A stretch of DNA of 64,000 nt. It comes from Paraburkholderia aromaticivorans (GTDB lineage Bacteria > Pseudomonadota > Gammaproteobacteria > Burkholderiales > Burkholderiaceae). Below the pieces are notes generated by a model. The model was given only the letters and a program-made list of their open reading frames with translations, ran no database searches and was not told where the DNA came from. The stretch spans positions 1,240,001 to 1,304,000 of the forward strand of contig NZ_CP051514.1 in the NCBI RefSeq assembly GCF_012689525.1. The letters are read 5' to 3'. Made by a program: the position numbers and the translations under genes. This document shows, in pieces, positions 21,919 to 30,635 of the stretch. Every line of letters begins with the position of its first letter. Position 1 is the stretch's first letter.

Positions 21919-22572
21919 TTATCTGGATTGCAGATAGGCGGCAACGGCCTCGGCCTGTTCGGGACTCAATGTATGTGCGATTGCGGTCATCACGGGTGCG
22001 TTGCCGCGAGTACCGTTTTTGAAGACCTCGATCTGGCGCAGCAGATACTCCTGATGCTGCCCGGCGAGGCGCGGGAAGGTGCCGGCTCCCTGCGCCTGCG
22101 CGCCGTGGCATGAAGCGCAGGCTGGCACCCCCTTGTCCGGCACACCATGTTCGAAGATTTCGTGCCCACTGGCCAGTAAGGCGGCATCACCCGCTGCGCC
22201 TGGTATCGCTTCCTGACGTGAGAAGTAGTCAGCCAGTGACTGGACCGTGGCGTCATCCAGTTGGGACGCAATGGCCCACATGTATGAACGGGCGTCTGTC
22301 TCGGCACGCGCGTGCTCGCGGAACCCCTTGAGTTGAGCCACAAGGTATTCCGGCGTCTGGGCATTCAACCGCGGGAACATTGGCGACTCGCTGTGGCCAT
22401 GCACGCCGTGGCACGCCGAACAAAGCTGTGCGGCGAGGCGAGCGCCATCCTCGGCCCACGTCGAGGATGGCATTAAGATCAGCCCAGATACCGCCAGCAA
22501 CGTAACCAACGGCATCCGTGAGGTAAGCAACATCTTCATGGGCGTTCTCGTCAGACTGTGGGGGGATGACAT
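21919..22572 (-). CDS. Diheme c-type cytochrome (cytochrome c4-like)
   Basis: A 217-residue periplasmic protein. A hydrophobic signal (LLAVSGLILMPSSTWA) ends near residue 40. Two cytochrome c domains follow: haem site CSACH at 51-55 and CASCH at 152-156, with distal Met candidates in the FPRLNAQ and APVMTAIAHTLS regions. Each half has the 'FPRLxxQxxEYLxxQ' pattern of c4 cytochromes. It starts 20 nt downstream of the cytochrome-porin gene, so the two are almost certainly co-transcribed. A start at residue 12 (22539) is also possible. Confidence 0.88.
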   Translation of the reverse strand: MSSPHSLTRTPMKMLLTSRMPLVTLLAVSGLILMPSSTWAEDGARLAAQLCSACHGVHGHSESPMFPRLNAQTPEYLVAQLKGFREHARAETDARSYMWAIASQLDDATVQSLADYFSRQEAIPGAAGDAALLASGHEIFEHGVPDKGVPACASCHGAQAQGAGTFPRLAGQHQEYLLRQIEVFKNGTRGNAPVMTAIAHTLSPEQAEAVAAYLQSR

Positions 22573-22592
22573 TCCGGCTATGGCTCAGTGCG

Positions 22593-23933
22593 TCAGAATA
22601 CGAACCATCCGAGCATATACAACGTGTTGTTGTCACTGGCATTCCGTCCGGTGCCGTCATAGTTGAAACGCGCGCCGTTGAACTTAAGGAACCAGGTGTA
22701 CTGCAACGATAACTTCACCTGTGGCAGCGGCAGGTAGTCGAGTTCGAAGATCACACCCCGCGTGTCTGGAAGACCATTGGCGCTACCCGTGACGGGCACC
22801 GCCCCATACAGGCCAGGATCCGGATTCCCGGTGATCTGAAAGTACGCCAGCGTACCGCCATACTTGCGCTGGTAAATGTAGGACGTCTTGATCTTGAAGG
22901 TGTCAAGGTGATCGGTCGGGTTAGCCGGTGTAGGTCCTGCGCCGATACCGCCGCTCGGGTAACTGGCGCTCCAGTTCTGCTTCTCGTGAATCCAGGTGGT
23001 TTGAGCCGTGATCGCGTGTGACAGTGTGATGAACTGATATTGCGCGTCCAGCGCGTAATCAGTGAATTTGTCCGTTGGTGAGACCGGTATGGTGTTGTCA
23101 GGGAATTTGTTGGCTATCAGGCCATACGTTCCCAGCATCAGCGAATGCGGGCCCCATTCAGCGTTGTACGCGACCCGCCAGTAAGGATTGGTGCCATCCA
23201 GGCGCGCCACACCGCCAGGCGTGTTGATGTCCTGCCCGGTACGGAACAACGAAAACATCTGGTCGGCTGTGCGGTAAAACCCCAACTCAGCATAAATACT
23301 GCGTTGCCAGAAGGCGTATCCGGTTACGCCAGCCACTTGTTGGGCCAGGCTTCCATCGATGAGCGTGTGCGCGATAGGGGTGAGCGATACACTGCTTGAC
23401 GCGTAGGGAAATCCGAAGGCCGGCGTGCTGTTCCACACGTCTGAAACGGTCGGATTGTTATTGACGGTCACGCCGTAGATGAAGTCGACATCGTTCTGTG
23501 TGAAATGTCCGGCAGCCCGGATGTCGGTGTTGTCGATCCCGCTATGATGGGCAATGCCGTCGTAGGTCCATTGCGCGAAGGCGCCGATTGGGCCTGCTAT
23601 ACGTCCGCCATAAAAAATGCTTGCCTGTTGCAGCGCTATATCCTGATTGCGCGCGAAGTCGTAGTAGGTATTGTTGACCGAGCGGGTGTTGGTTTGCGAA
23701 AGCTGCACCATCGCCGCTAGCGGAATAGTAGGGTTGTTCGCCAGCGTATAGCCCGTCATCTTGAAGAAGCGGCCGAACGGCGTCAGTTCGGGAAAACTCA
23801 CGTGACACGCGACACAGGCAAGCCCGGTTTGCCGGGCGAATGCGGGCACCGCACGAGCCTCAGAACAAAACAGCAAAGTTCCAGAAAATAGCGCCAGCAA
23901 GGAAACGATAACGCTTCGCGTACGGATTGCCAT
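22593..23933 (-). CDS. Outer-membrane monoheme cytochrome-porin fusion (Cyc2-like)
   Basis: A 446-residue exported protein. A signal peptide (residues 1-28, ending ARA) is followed by a single haem-binding site in FARQTGLACVACHVSFPELT (CVACH at 40-44) and then about 390 residues of alternating aromatic/polar beta-strand sequence ending in LYMLGWFVF with a terminal Phe, as in outer-membrane barrels. One N-terminal haem fused to a porin-sized barrel is the architecture of Cyc2, which moves electrons across the outer membrane in Fe(II) oxidisers. The barrel assignment and the Cyc2 comparison are inferred from layout, not alignment. A HiPIP gene lies upstream and a c4-type cytochrome downstream. 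Confidence 0.75.
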   Translation of the reverse strand: MAIRTRSVIVSLLALFSGTLLFCSEARAVPAFARQTGLACVACHVSFPELTPFGRFFKMTGYTLANNPTIPLAAMVQLSQTNTRSVNNTYYDFARNQDIALQQASIFYGGRIAGPIGAFAQWTYDGIAHHSGIDNTDIRAAGHFTQNDVDFIYGVTVNNNPTVSDVWNSTPAFGFPYASSSVSLTPIAHTLIDGSLAQQVAGVTGYAFWQRSIYAELGFYRTADQMFSLFRTGQDINTPGGVARLDGTNPYWRVAYNAEWGPHSLMLGTYGLIANKFPDNTIPVSPTDKFTDYALDAQYQFITLSHAITAQTTWIHEKQNWSASYPSGGIGAGPTPANPTDHLDTFKIKTSYIYQRKYGGTLAYFQITGNPDPGLYGAVPVTGSANGLPDTRGVIFELDYLPLPQVKLSLQYTWFLKFNGARFNYDGTGRNASDNNTLYMLGWFVF

Positions 23934-24102
23934 ACCGTCCCCTTCGTCGTTTTGTTTGTGTGCCGGTCAGCATTTACTCATACAGAGTGAAGGCGCTTTC
24001 CGTAAACTTTGTCATTAGTATATCTACGGATTAGCTTGTATTTTGAACTGAAGAACGACGTGTTTTTTTTGTCGGTCAACAGATCAACACCAAAACCTCC
24101 GC

Positions 24103-24414
24103 TCAGGCCTTCTTCACGTAAGCGCTGCACCAGCCCTTCGCGCTGACCTGTTTACCGGCGAATACCGCACACGGCCCCAACGCATCTCCTGGCTTGCCCT
24201 GGTAGAGCTGACAATTCGCGCAGGCTTGCCCTGCCAAATACTTCGGGTACTTCGCAGTATCTATGTGTGCCGCGTCGGATTTGTAGCCGAGCGTTTGGGC
24301 CGTTGGATCGCTCTCGGAGAGTTCGGGGGCGGCTGCGCGTGACTCAGATTGGAGGAGTACCGTTGATGCAAGCGATGCGGCGAGAATGATGAAATGACGA
24401 CGGGAGGTTTGCAT
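24103..24414 (-). CDS. High-potential iron-sulfur protein (HiPIP)
   Basis: A 103-residue precursor. The N terminus MQTSRRHFIILAASLASTVL carries a twin-arginine signal. The mature domain has the HiPIP cysteine pattern C-x2-C-x13-C-x13-C: GQACANCQLYQG, LGPCAVFAG and GWCSAYVKK, which holds a 4Fe-4S cluster. HiPIPs carry electrons in the periplasm; some act in Fe(II) oxidation (Iro). The start with GGAG 6 nt upstream was chosen. A perfect FNR-type box with a GATAAT -10 lies upstream. Confidence 0.92.
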   Translation of the reverse strand: MQTSRRHFIILAASLASTVLLQSESRAAAPELSESDPTAQTLGYKSDAAHIDTAKYPKYLAGQACANCQLYQGKPGDALGPCAVFAGKQVSAKGWCSAYVKKA

Positions 24415-24530
24415 CATGAACTCCATTCCACAGGGAAAATGCGGATACAAGGTGCCAGCCCGCAGAGAAAAACGCGGACGCTCACCGCGTAACTGCTTTG
24501 ACCATTATCGCCATCGCAGATCAGGCTCAT

Positions 24531-24544
24531 TTGATTTCCGTCAA
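24531..24544 (-). promoter_or_regulatory. FNR/ANR-type box upstream of the HiPIP gene
   Basis: TTGATTTCCGTCAA here, or TTGACGGAAATCAA on the minus strand, fits TTGAY-N4-RTCAA with no mismatch. On the minus strand GATAAT (24509-24504) begins 28.5 bp from the box centre. The HiPIP start is 117 bp from the box edge. Confidence 0.7.
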
Positions 24545-25039
24545 AAATCTGTAGAAGAAACGGGGTCGGGCCTGAACCGTCAATGGACAGATCTTTTACT
24601 TTGGCTCGGCATGCGCGAGCCAGAGAGTCAGGAACATCCAGCGGTGCGACAGGGGATCGTTGACGATCAACGTTTCTGATAACGATATTCCAGATCAGAG
24701 GCCATCCGATGGTTGCGGCCGCGTGGGTCGCCGAACGTCCGAAATAGACGGAGGTATGGTAATTCGAAGCGGCGTCGCCGACTGCCCCTTCATGGCCGGC
24801 GAACACGGCCCGATGTAACCGCTGCGGAATGTTGCGGCGTAGGATAGGTTACGTCGGACAGAAGACGACCCTCTCCGGCCATACGCGACTGCGCCAACAC
24901 GACGACCGCTGCCATGGGACAGCCGCCATCCGTGCTGTCATGTCGGCTGCCTTGTACCCGGCCGAAGTGCGTGTGGCGCACAAGTCAGGCCCCAGCCGTC
25001 TGGTCCAGCAGGATCTCCGCGCACCGATGCCGCAGTGGA
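24545..25039. other. Intergenic region between the HiPIP and hemerythrin copy 3 promoters
   Basis: About 500 bp with no gene I can support. A 130-codon open frame on the minus strand (24414-24806) overlaps the HiPIP start and matches nothing recognisable. Confidence 0.45.
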
Positions 25040-25053
25040 TTGATCTGTGTCAG
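25040..25053 (+). promoter_or_regulatory. FNR/ANR-type box upstream of hemerythrin copy 3
   Basis: TTGATCTGTGTCAG has one mismatch to TTGAY-N4-RTCAA. TAGTAT at 25075-25080 starts 28.5 bp from its centre. The hemerythrin ATG is at 25191. Confidence 0.6.
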
Positions 25054-25190
25054 TCCTTCCCGGGTTGCAACCAGTAGTATTTCAATTGCACTGATCGTGC
25101 TGGGTGCTGTCGACCGCGCCATAAGGAATGCATGTGCGCTTTGGTCCAGACGGTCTATTGTGTACCTGATCCATTTCAATGGAGCACGCC

Positions 25191-25775
25191 ATGGCCGACC
25201 CGCTTGCCGTATGGCACACCGAGCACATTAATTTCGCCCGACTACTCGACATTCTGGAAGAACAGGTAGCTGAGCTCCGCCGGGGTGAGAGCCCAAATTA
25301 CGCTCTCATGGGCGATATCCTTTACTACATGCGGAATTTTTCCGATCGTGTTCATCATCCGCGGGAAGATGTTGCGTACGCGCGGCTTGCAGAAGAGGAT
25401 CCCGGGACTCAAATTGTGGTGAACCGCCTTCTGCAGGAGCATCGCGTGATCGCCACGGCCGGCGATGAACTCCTGATTCGCATCAATGAAGCCGCGGGAG
25501 ATGTTGTAATCCCGCGCGCGGCTCTGGAGGCGGCCACGGCGACGTATCTTGTGTACTATCGTCACCACCTTTCCACTGAGGAGCGAGACGTGATGCCTCG
25601 TGCTGCGCAGGTGCTGACAGAACACGACTGGGCTGCAGTCGATGCGGCCGTACCGGCTAGCCCCGATCCGCTTTTCGGAGACAATGTACTGGAGCGCTTC
25701 GAGGCGCTTCGCAGGCAGATCGCTTTAGACGCGCAGGTGTCAAAGGACTTGAGCCAACCAGCAGACACCCATTGA
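25191..25775 (+). CDS. Hemerythrin-like protein (copy 3, divergent)
   Basis: A 194-residue HHE-domain protein: MADPLAVWHTEHINFARLLD, NFSDRVHHPREDVAYARLAE, LLQEHRVIATAGDELL and YRHHLSTEERDVMPRAAQVL supply the expected His/Glu/Asp ligands. It is only distantly related to copies 1 and 2 and lies on the opposite strand. I chose the second in-frame ATG because GGAG lies 6 nt upstream. The upstream FNR-type box suggests expression when oxygen is low. Confidence 0.87.
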   Translation: MADPLAVWHTEHINFARLLDILEEQVAELRRGESPNYALMGDILYYMRNFSDRVHHPREDVAYARLAEEDPGTQIVVNRLLQEHRVIATAGDELLIRINEAAGDVVIPRAALEAATATYLVYYRHHLSTEERDVMPRAAQVLTEHDWAAVDAAVPASPDPLFGDNVLERFEALRRQIALDAQVSKDLSQPADTH

Positions 25776-26198
25776 TTGACGCCGGCTAAGGGTACTGTTC
25801 ACACGCATCAGCGATGCAACAGCACCGGGCTCACCCATCCGTGGAATAATGTTTTGGCGCAGGCCGTCGACTTACTTGGAAGAGAGTACCAGGTCCGCTG
25901 TCAGGGCGTAACGACGCTCGAATGTCCGCAAGCGGGTTTGGGTGAACGACCCGAGCTGGCCGCGAGGCGCCGCACGTCCCTGCTCTTACTCCAACCGAAC
26001 GGTAGGCTATGCAGCGACACGTGTCGCACGGGCGGGAAGATGGTAACGGGGCGGGGCCGTCAGCGTACTCCAAACGGCGTTAAACCTGGCTAACCGAGCC
26101 GTGTGAAAAGCGGTATCGTGAAGAAATTATCGAACGCTAGCAGGCTCATCCGCGCTGCGCCTGAGCGTGTAACGTCTCCCTAGTCAGGCGGTCTTACC
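25776..26198. other. Intergenic region
   Basis: About 420 bp between hemerythrin copy 3 and the SpoIIAA-like gene. An open frame at 25776-26093 has no RBS and no recognisable content. No regulatory element stands out. Confidence 0.45.
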
Positions 26199-26555
26199 AT
26201 GATCCTGTATCACACCGAACCCGATTCCCCTGTCATCGAAATTTCCGTCGAAGGCAAAATCACCGACCACGATCTGCGCGAAGCCATTGAGCGCATGCGT
26301 GGTGATCTCGAACTGAACGGCAAGACCCGCGTGCTCGAACGCATCGGGCATTTCACCGGCATCGAGCCGAAGGCGCTGTGGACCGATATAACGCTCGGCG
26401 TTTCCGTGGCCCGGAAGGTCACGCGCGCCGCCGTGGTGGCCGATGCGGGCTGGATCCGTGCCTCGACGCATCTGGCGCGGTTCTTTACGAAGGCCGAAGT
26501 CAAGGCGTTCCACGTCAACGAGATGGAGCAGGCGCGCGTCTGGATCAACACCTGA
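26199..26555 (+). CDS. SpoIIAA-like (STAS-fold) protein
   Basis: A 118-residue cytoplasmic protein. MILYHTEPDSPVIEISVEGK, ITDHDLREAIERMRGDLELN and FTKAEVKAFHVNEMEQARVW match the SpoIIAA-like/DUF3478 family, which has a STAS-type fold. Molecular function is unknown for most members. It stands alone, with no neighbour within 400 bp on either side. Confidence 0.75.
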   Translation: MILYHTEPDSPVIEISVEGKITDHDLREAIERMRGDLELNGKTRVLERIGHFTGIEPKALWTDITLGVSVARKVTRAAVVADAGWIRASTHLARFFTKAEVKAFHVNEMEQARVWINT

Positions 26556-27094
26556 GCGCCGCCTGGCGAATTTCGTAGCAGTCCGGCTGCACGTCGGAGC
26601 GCGTTTGACCTGCGCAATCAAGATGCCATTGGCATTCGCGCTCTTGCTTGCACTGGCGGCAAAATGGGCGTTAGCCCCTGTTCGATTTTTCTGACACCGG
26701 TCATTCATAATTGGCCAAATACTGAAAGGCTCGAATGACCGGACTGGCCGACAAGCAACGCTTCAACATTGCGAATTGAATGGCCGGTTCCCAAGTGGAG
26801 CCGACGCCAGAATGTCTGAGCGAAGTTGCTCGCGAACGACGCTTCATGGCCGACACCTGTCTGATGCGGATCCCCGCGACACCCGAAGGTTGCCAACTCC
26901 AGCAAAATTCGTGACCCGTTGCGCGGAACACCACGCCCTTTCAAGGGTGGACTCTCCGTATGTGCGCTCCGTACCTGGAACCGCGACGGGCACAGCCGGG
27001 ATGCGCTCTAGCCGCAACGCGACCTATCGCACATACGAGTTGACTTGGATCTGGTATCAACAAAGCAGCGGTTGCAGACTTATCAGAGACGGCC
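26556..27094. other. Intergenic region
   Basis: About 540 bp. Scattered short open frames on both strands show no family resemblance and no RBS. I see no RNA gene or repeat here. Confidence 0.45.
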
Positions 27095-27573
27095 ATGTCA
27101 GACGCAAAGTCGAAGTTGGAATTGCTTGCCACTACGGTCCAAGTGGTCAGCGTTGTGGCTGGAGTTGCTATTAGCGTTCAGCAATTCACCGACGCGCGCA
27201 AGAAGGAAGCAGAAGTAAAAAAAAAGAAACGAGAACGAGGGAAATCGAGGCAGCAAAACCCTTCTATATCTTGCGTCAGAATTTATACGCAGAAGCTTTG
27301 AAAACAGCTGCAGTCCTGTCGACTCCCGACGCGCACTCAAAAGACGAACTGGAAAAAGCACGCATGCGGTTTCGCGAACTATACGTTGCCGAACTCAGCA
27401 TGGTGGAGCCTCCGCAGGTGGAATCAAAGATGGTTCAACTCGCGCGACAAATCGATCCATCTCTGCTCAATCTTAATCCGGCACAGAAGGCAACTTATGA
27501 GCTTGCACACGCACTCCGCGACTCGTTTGTCAGTTCATGGACTCCTGACAAGCATCACCAGCACGGTCCGTAG
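27095..27573 (+). CDS. Unknown protein split by a -1 frameshift at A-AAA-AAG
   Basis: The first frame starts MSDAKSKLELLATTVQVVSV with a hydrophobic segment (VSVVAGVAISV) and ends after 68 codons at 27301. The next frame continues the same protein: ETRTREIEAAKPFYILRQNL, then FRELYVAELSMVEPPQVESK, to 27573. The switch falls in a run of nine A residues (27217-27225). The heptamer A-AAA-AAG lies in the correct zero-frame phase at 27220-27226, the classic bacterial -1 slippery site. Joined, the product is about 159 residues. It could be programmed frameshifting, transcript slippage, a pseudogene or a miscounted homopolymer. I do not recognise a named family. Confidence 0.6.
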
Positions 27574-27799
27574 GCGCATCGGGAATAAATTCGAATACGG
27601 CCTCGACATCGGGTCACTAATAGAGCCATCGTCTGATGGCAACGGATACGCCCGATGACGACAACGTCTCGGTCGCCCGTTCTGCCTGAACGGCCCAAAG
27701 TGGCCGCGACTTGCAAGCTGCCGAAGCGCTTGCGACCAAATGCTGATTTACCTGGTTACATAAAAATTGATCATTTCTTTTCTGTGGTGGCCTCAAATC

Positions 27800-28638
27800 T
27801 GAAGTGCAACACCGTTTCGTATAAGGTGTTGCGATGCACGAAAGAACTCAGTACCAGCAACTTCAACCGGAAGAGCGCCTCATCATTGCAAGTCTGCATC
27901 TGCAGGGTTCGAGTATCCGGGCCATGGCCCGGATACTCGGGCGCTCGGCGGCCACCGTCAGCCGTGAACTGACGCGAAACAGCTCTCCGGCTGGCTACGC
28001 ATCGGTGCCGGCTGAAGCGGCGCCATGGTCACAGCACGCGCATGCCGCGCACACGGGGCACAGACCGACGCGGACAGATTCCGGACATGGTCAGTATTCA
28101 TGTACGGCCGCCCGAAATCGAGGACCGGCTGCTGCCTGGGCACTGGGAAGGCGACTTCATCAAGGGCGCGGGCAACCAGTCCTCGGTAGGCGTTCTGGTC
28201 GAACGGACCAGCCGACTGGTGCTGCTCGCAAAGATGGAAGATGCCACCGCAGCGTCGGCGCTGGCGGGCTTCTCCACCAAGCTCAATTCGATTGTCGCGC
28301 CATTACGGCAGAGCTTCACCTACGACCAGGGCAAAGAGATGTCGCGCCATAAAGAGCTCACCGCCGCGACCGGCGTGAAGGTGTACTTCTGCGACCCGCA
28401 CAGTCCATGGCAAAGGGGCACCTGCGAAAACACCAACGGGCTGCTGCGACAGTATCTGCCCAAAGGCACCGACCTTTCGGTCTACAGTCAGGACGAACTC
28501 GACGCCATCGCCGACAGTCTGAACAGCCGGCCTCGCGCGACTCACGACTTCCATTCACCATTCGAGGTCTTCGCCGCGACCCTTGCATCAGCAAGTCAAC
28601 CTCAAGGCTCTAAACATTAATCTCGCTGTTGCACTTCA
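27800..28638 (+). mobile_element. IS30-family element, internally deleted
   Basis: Perfect 12-bp terminal repeats TGAAGTGCAACA (27800-27811) and TGTTGCACTTCA (28627-28638) bound about 840 bp, shorter than the usual 1.0-1.2 kb for IS30 elements. The transposase inside has lost its central part. The element could be mobilised only by a transposase supplied in trans. Confidence 0.75.
27834..28620 (+). pseudogene. IS30-family transposase with internal deletion and frameshift
   Basis: The N-terminal helix-turn-helix is present (MHERTQYQQLQPEERLIIAS, GSSIRAMARILGRSAATVSR). The frame is lost after about 60 residues. The catalytic C-terminal part continues in another frame from near 28042: PGHWEGDFIKGAGNQSSVGV (first D), SFTYDQGKEMSRHKELT (second D) and HSPWQRGTCENTNGLLRQYL (E). 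Roughly 110 residues between the two parts are missing compared with intact relatives. All three catalytic residues remain. Confidence 0.82.
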
Positions 28639-29640
28639 CCCTTGAAACCGCCTGTCAAATTCAAAAAAAACGAGGATGAAGCCAATAATCGGATTCCCGG
28701 GCGGGTAATGCGGTGACCGCGCCGAGACGCCTTAATGTGTGCGCAGTCTCGCACGAAAACCGTATCAGGGCCTTTGGCAGATCCGGTCTTGCAATGAGTC
28801 TTTTGGTACGGCTGCAGCCTTCCATGTTTGTGCGCTGCCCTTTCTAATTCCCGGCGGCGGCGCTCTCGCCGTGAAAGCCTTCAGCCGAGCGGATCCGCTA
28901 ATCTGCTCACGGTCAAACTGTCTGCTTACGTGGCCGCTGCAAGGCGGTGGTGCGTCACTTTGCGCGATCTTCACGATGCAAATCGAGTGTTCTAGCCAAA
29001 GTCACGACCCGGCGCCATTCAAGTACCACCGAACAGAAGGGCAGCTCCTCCAAGCCCCGTTCCTAGGCAAACTGCAGTATGGCGTCGAACTGCTGGCCAG
29101 AGCATCGAAAGGCTTCACGCAGGGCGAGGGAGACGGTTCGCGTAGCCATGGCAATCCTTTTTCTATGCAATTTCACTTGGCAACGAATTGCGCTTGCAGA
29201 CCACGTTTTGTCCGCGTGCAGGCCGATTACGCCATGCGACCATTGAAGCGACTGCGCGGCATCGAACATTTTTAGACAGACATTCGGCAACGCGAGCACG
29301 CGTTTATGATCGACGACAGAGGAACGGATGGGGATCTTGGTGACTCGGTCGGATCATGGGAGTCCGTGAGCAGTTGTAGCACAGCGTAGGAATCGCATTC
29401 GGTGAGATGCGTCATCGTGAAGGGCGGCTCATCATGTGCAGCCGTGTCGCTGGGAGTTGCGAGTCAACAAAGACGATCCTGATTCGTTACTGGAGTGAGT
29501 AACCTCCTGTTCCACCAGCGTGCACATTTATTTATATTGGATTGCTAAGGATTTCCAGTATGCTTGGTTTCGTCGCGGCGTTGCGCCCCCAAGTGGTTGC
29601 CGGTTGCAACCAAACCAAGCGGGTTTGAGAGTCCCTGTAG
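28639..29640. other. Gene-poor stretch
   Basis: About 1 kb without a supportable gene. The longest open frame (28739-29275, plus) has no RBS and a composition unlike a real protein. Probably relic DNA between two mobile-element remnants. Confidence 0.45.
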
Positions 29641-29735
29641 GTGAGGACGGCCGTCTTGAATGAGCAATTGGGATCATGCTTCGAGCGATGGTATCCCGCG
29701 CTTACAGTCAACGAGCACACTCACGATTTTGCAGC
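29641..29735 (+). pseudogene. ISKra4-family transposase C-terminal scrap
   Basis: One frame reads VRTAVLNEQLGSCFERWYPA and then VNEHTHDFAA, nearly identical to the end of the ISKra4 transposase fragment at 10438 (VRTAVLNEQLRSCFERWYPA). It is in the opposite orientation, 19 kb away. Only about 32 codons remain. Confidence 0.75.
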
Positions 29736-29803
29736 ATATAGCTGCCTTTGACGCGATATTCTGCTGCAGCTCGCGATCGACCATGATAATTGTCCAATGA
29801 TGG

Positions 29804-30094
29804 CTAATCCAACATCTCATCGGGCCATAGCTGCGCGCCGTGCAATACCCTCAGGATGCGGACCGTTTCCCCCTTGATCTGATAGGCCGCGATATACGGT
29901 GTCCGGCTTATAACCAGTTCACGAGTACCATTGATCCGCCCCGGTCGGCCAGTCTCGGGAAACTGCAGTAGCTGCCTGACTTGCACGCGAATCCGATCAT
30001 CCACGACGACGGCCGCATATGGACTGTCATCTTCGATGTAATCAAAAATCGCGTTCCGATCCTCAATTGCGAAAGCGGACCATTCAAGCCTCAC
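29804..30094 (-). CDS. ParE/RelE-superfamily toxin
   Basis: A 96-residue protein, MRLEWSAFAIEDRNAIFDYI, then DRIRVQVRQLLQFPETGRPG and TRELVISRTPYIAAYQIKGE with VRILRVLHGAQLWP, the conserved layout of ParE/RelE toxins. It overlaps the antitoxin gene by 4 nt. Whether it poisons gyrase (ParE) or cleaves mRNA (RelE) is not decidable here. Confidence 0.85.
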   Translation of the reverse strand: MRLEWSAFAIEDRNAIFDYIEDDSPYAAVVVDDRIRVQVRQLLQFPETGRPGRINGTRELVISRTPYIAAYQIKGETVRILRVLHGAQLWPDEMLD

Positions 30095-30399
30095 GCGTCA
30101 CCTTCGCCGGCTTTGTGACGGGCTGCGGCGCGGCGCCTGGCGAAATGAGCTTCGACTTCTTCGTCCGGGGTAGCAGGGCGCGGGTCGTCCAATGCTTCCT
30201 GCACCTTCGCGCGGAACCAGGCGTCGTGTACGGCCGGGTCGGTCGCGAAGGCGAACGGCAACGCACCTTCGTTGGCAACGCGCGTCAGGAGGATTCGCAC
30301 GGCATCCGAGACAGTCAGTCCCATATTGTCGAGCACCGCAGCCGCGCGCTCTTTCAAAGCGGGGTCGATGCGTGTTTGCACCAATGCAGTCGCAGCCAT
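30091..30399 (-). CDS. RelB/DinJ-family antitoxin
   Basis: A 102-residue antitoxin. The N terminus TALVQTRIDPALKERAAAVL with DNMGLTVSDAVRILLTRVAN is the RelB/DinJ ribbon-helix-helix. The C-terminal half (HDAWFRAKVQEALDDPRPAT onward) should wrap the toxin. It is first in the operon and its promoter carries a 24-bp perfect palindrome. Confidence 0.87.
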   Translation of the reverse strand: MAATALVQTRIDPALKERAAAVLDNMGLTVSDAVRILLTRVANEGALPFAFATDPAVHDAWFRAKVQEALDDPRPATPDEEVEAHFARRRAAARHKAGEGDA

Positions 30400-30436
30400 G
30401 GCGTTTACTCCTACGTGTCGTCACTCTAGATGCCAC

Positions 30437-30460
30437 ATTGTAATTCATTTGAATTACAAT
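30437..30460. promoter_or_regulatory. 24-bp perfect palindrome, operator of the relB/parE-type operon
   Basis: Arms ATTGTAATTCAT and ATGAATTACAAT are exact complements. The site lies 38 bp upstream of the antitoxin ATG, in an AT-rich patch within GC-rich DNA. Autoregulation by the antitoxin is expected from the family. Confidence 0.7.
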
Positions 30461-30635
30461 TGCACATTCGTGAGTGATGGGCTGGACGACGATCAAACTG
30501 GGCATCGCCAGCCACCCTCTTCGGTAGCAGTCGAAAGGACAAAAGCGCCGCTGGCTTTCAGCTGGCTATCGTCGTGGCGCGAACAGGTGCAAAAGCACCT
30601 CTCGAAGCTCCGATACGTCCAGCATGTGTCTCGCG

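Noticed and set aside
24414..24806. 130-codon minus-strand frame overlapping the HiPIP start
   Set aside because: It would cover the HiPIP promoter and FNR-type box, and the translation shows no family features.
28739..29275. 178-codon plus-strand frame in the gap after the IS30 copy
   Set aside because: No RBS, odd composition, no recognisable motif. It lies in debris between transposase remnants.
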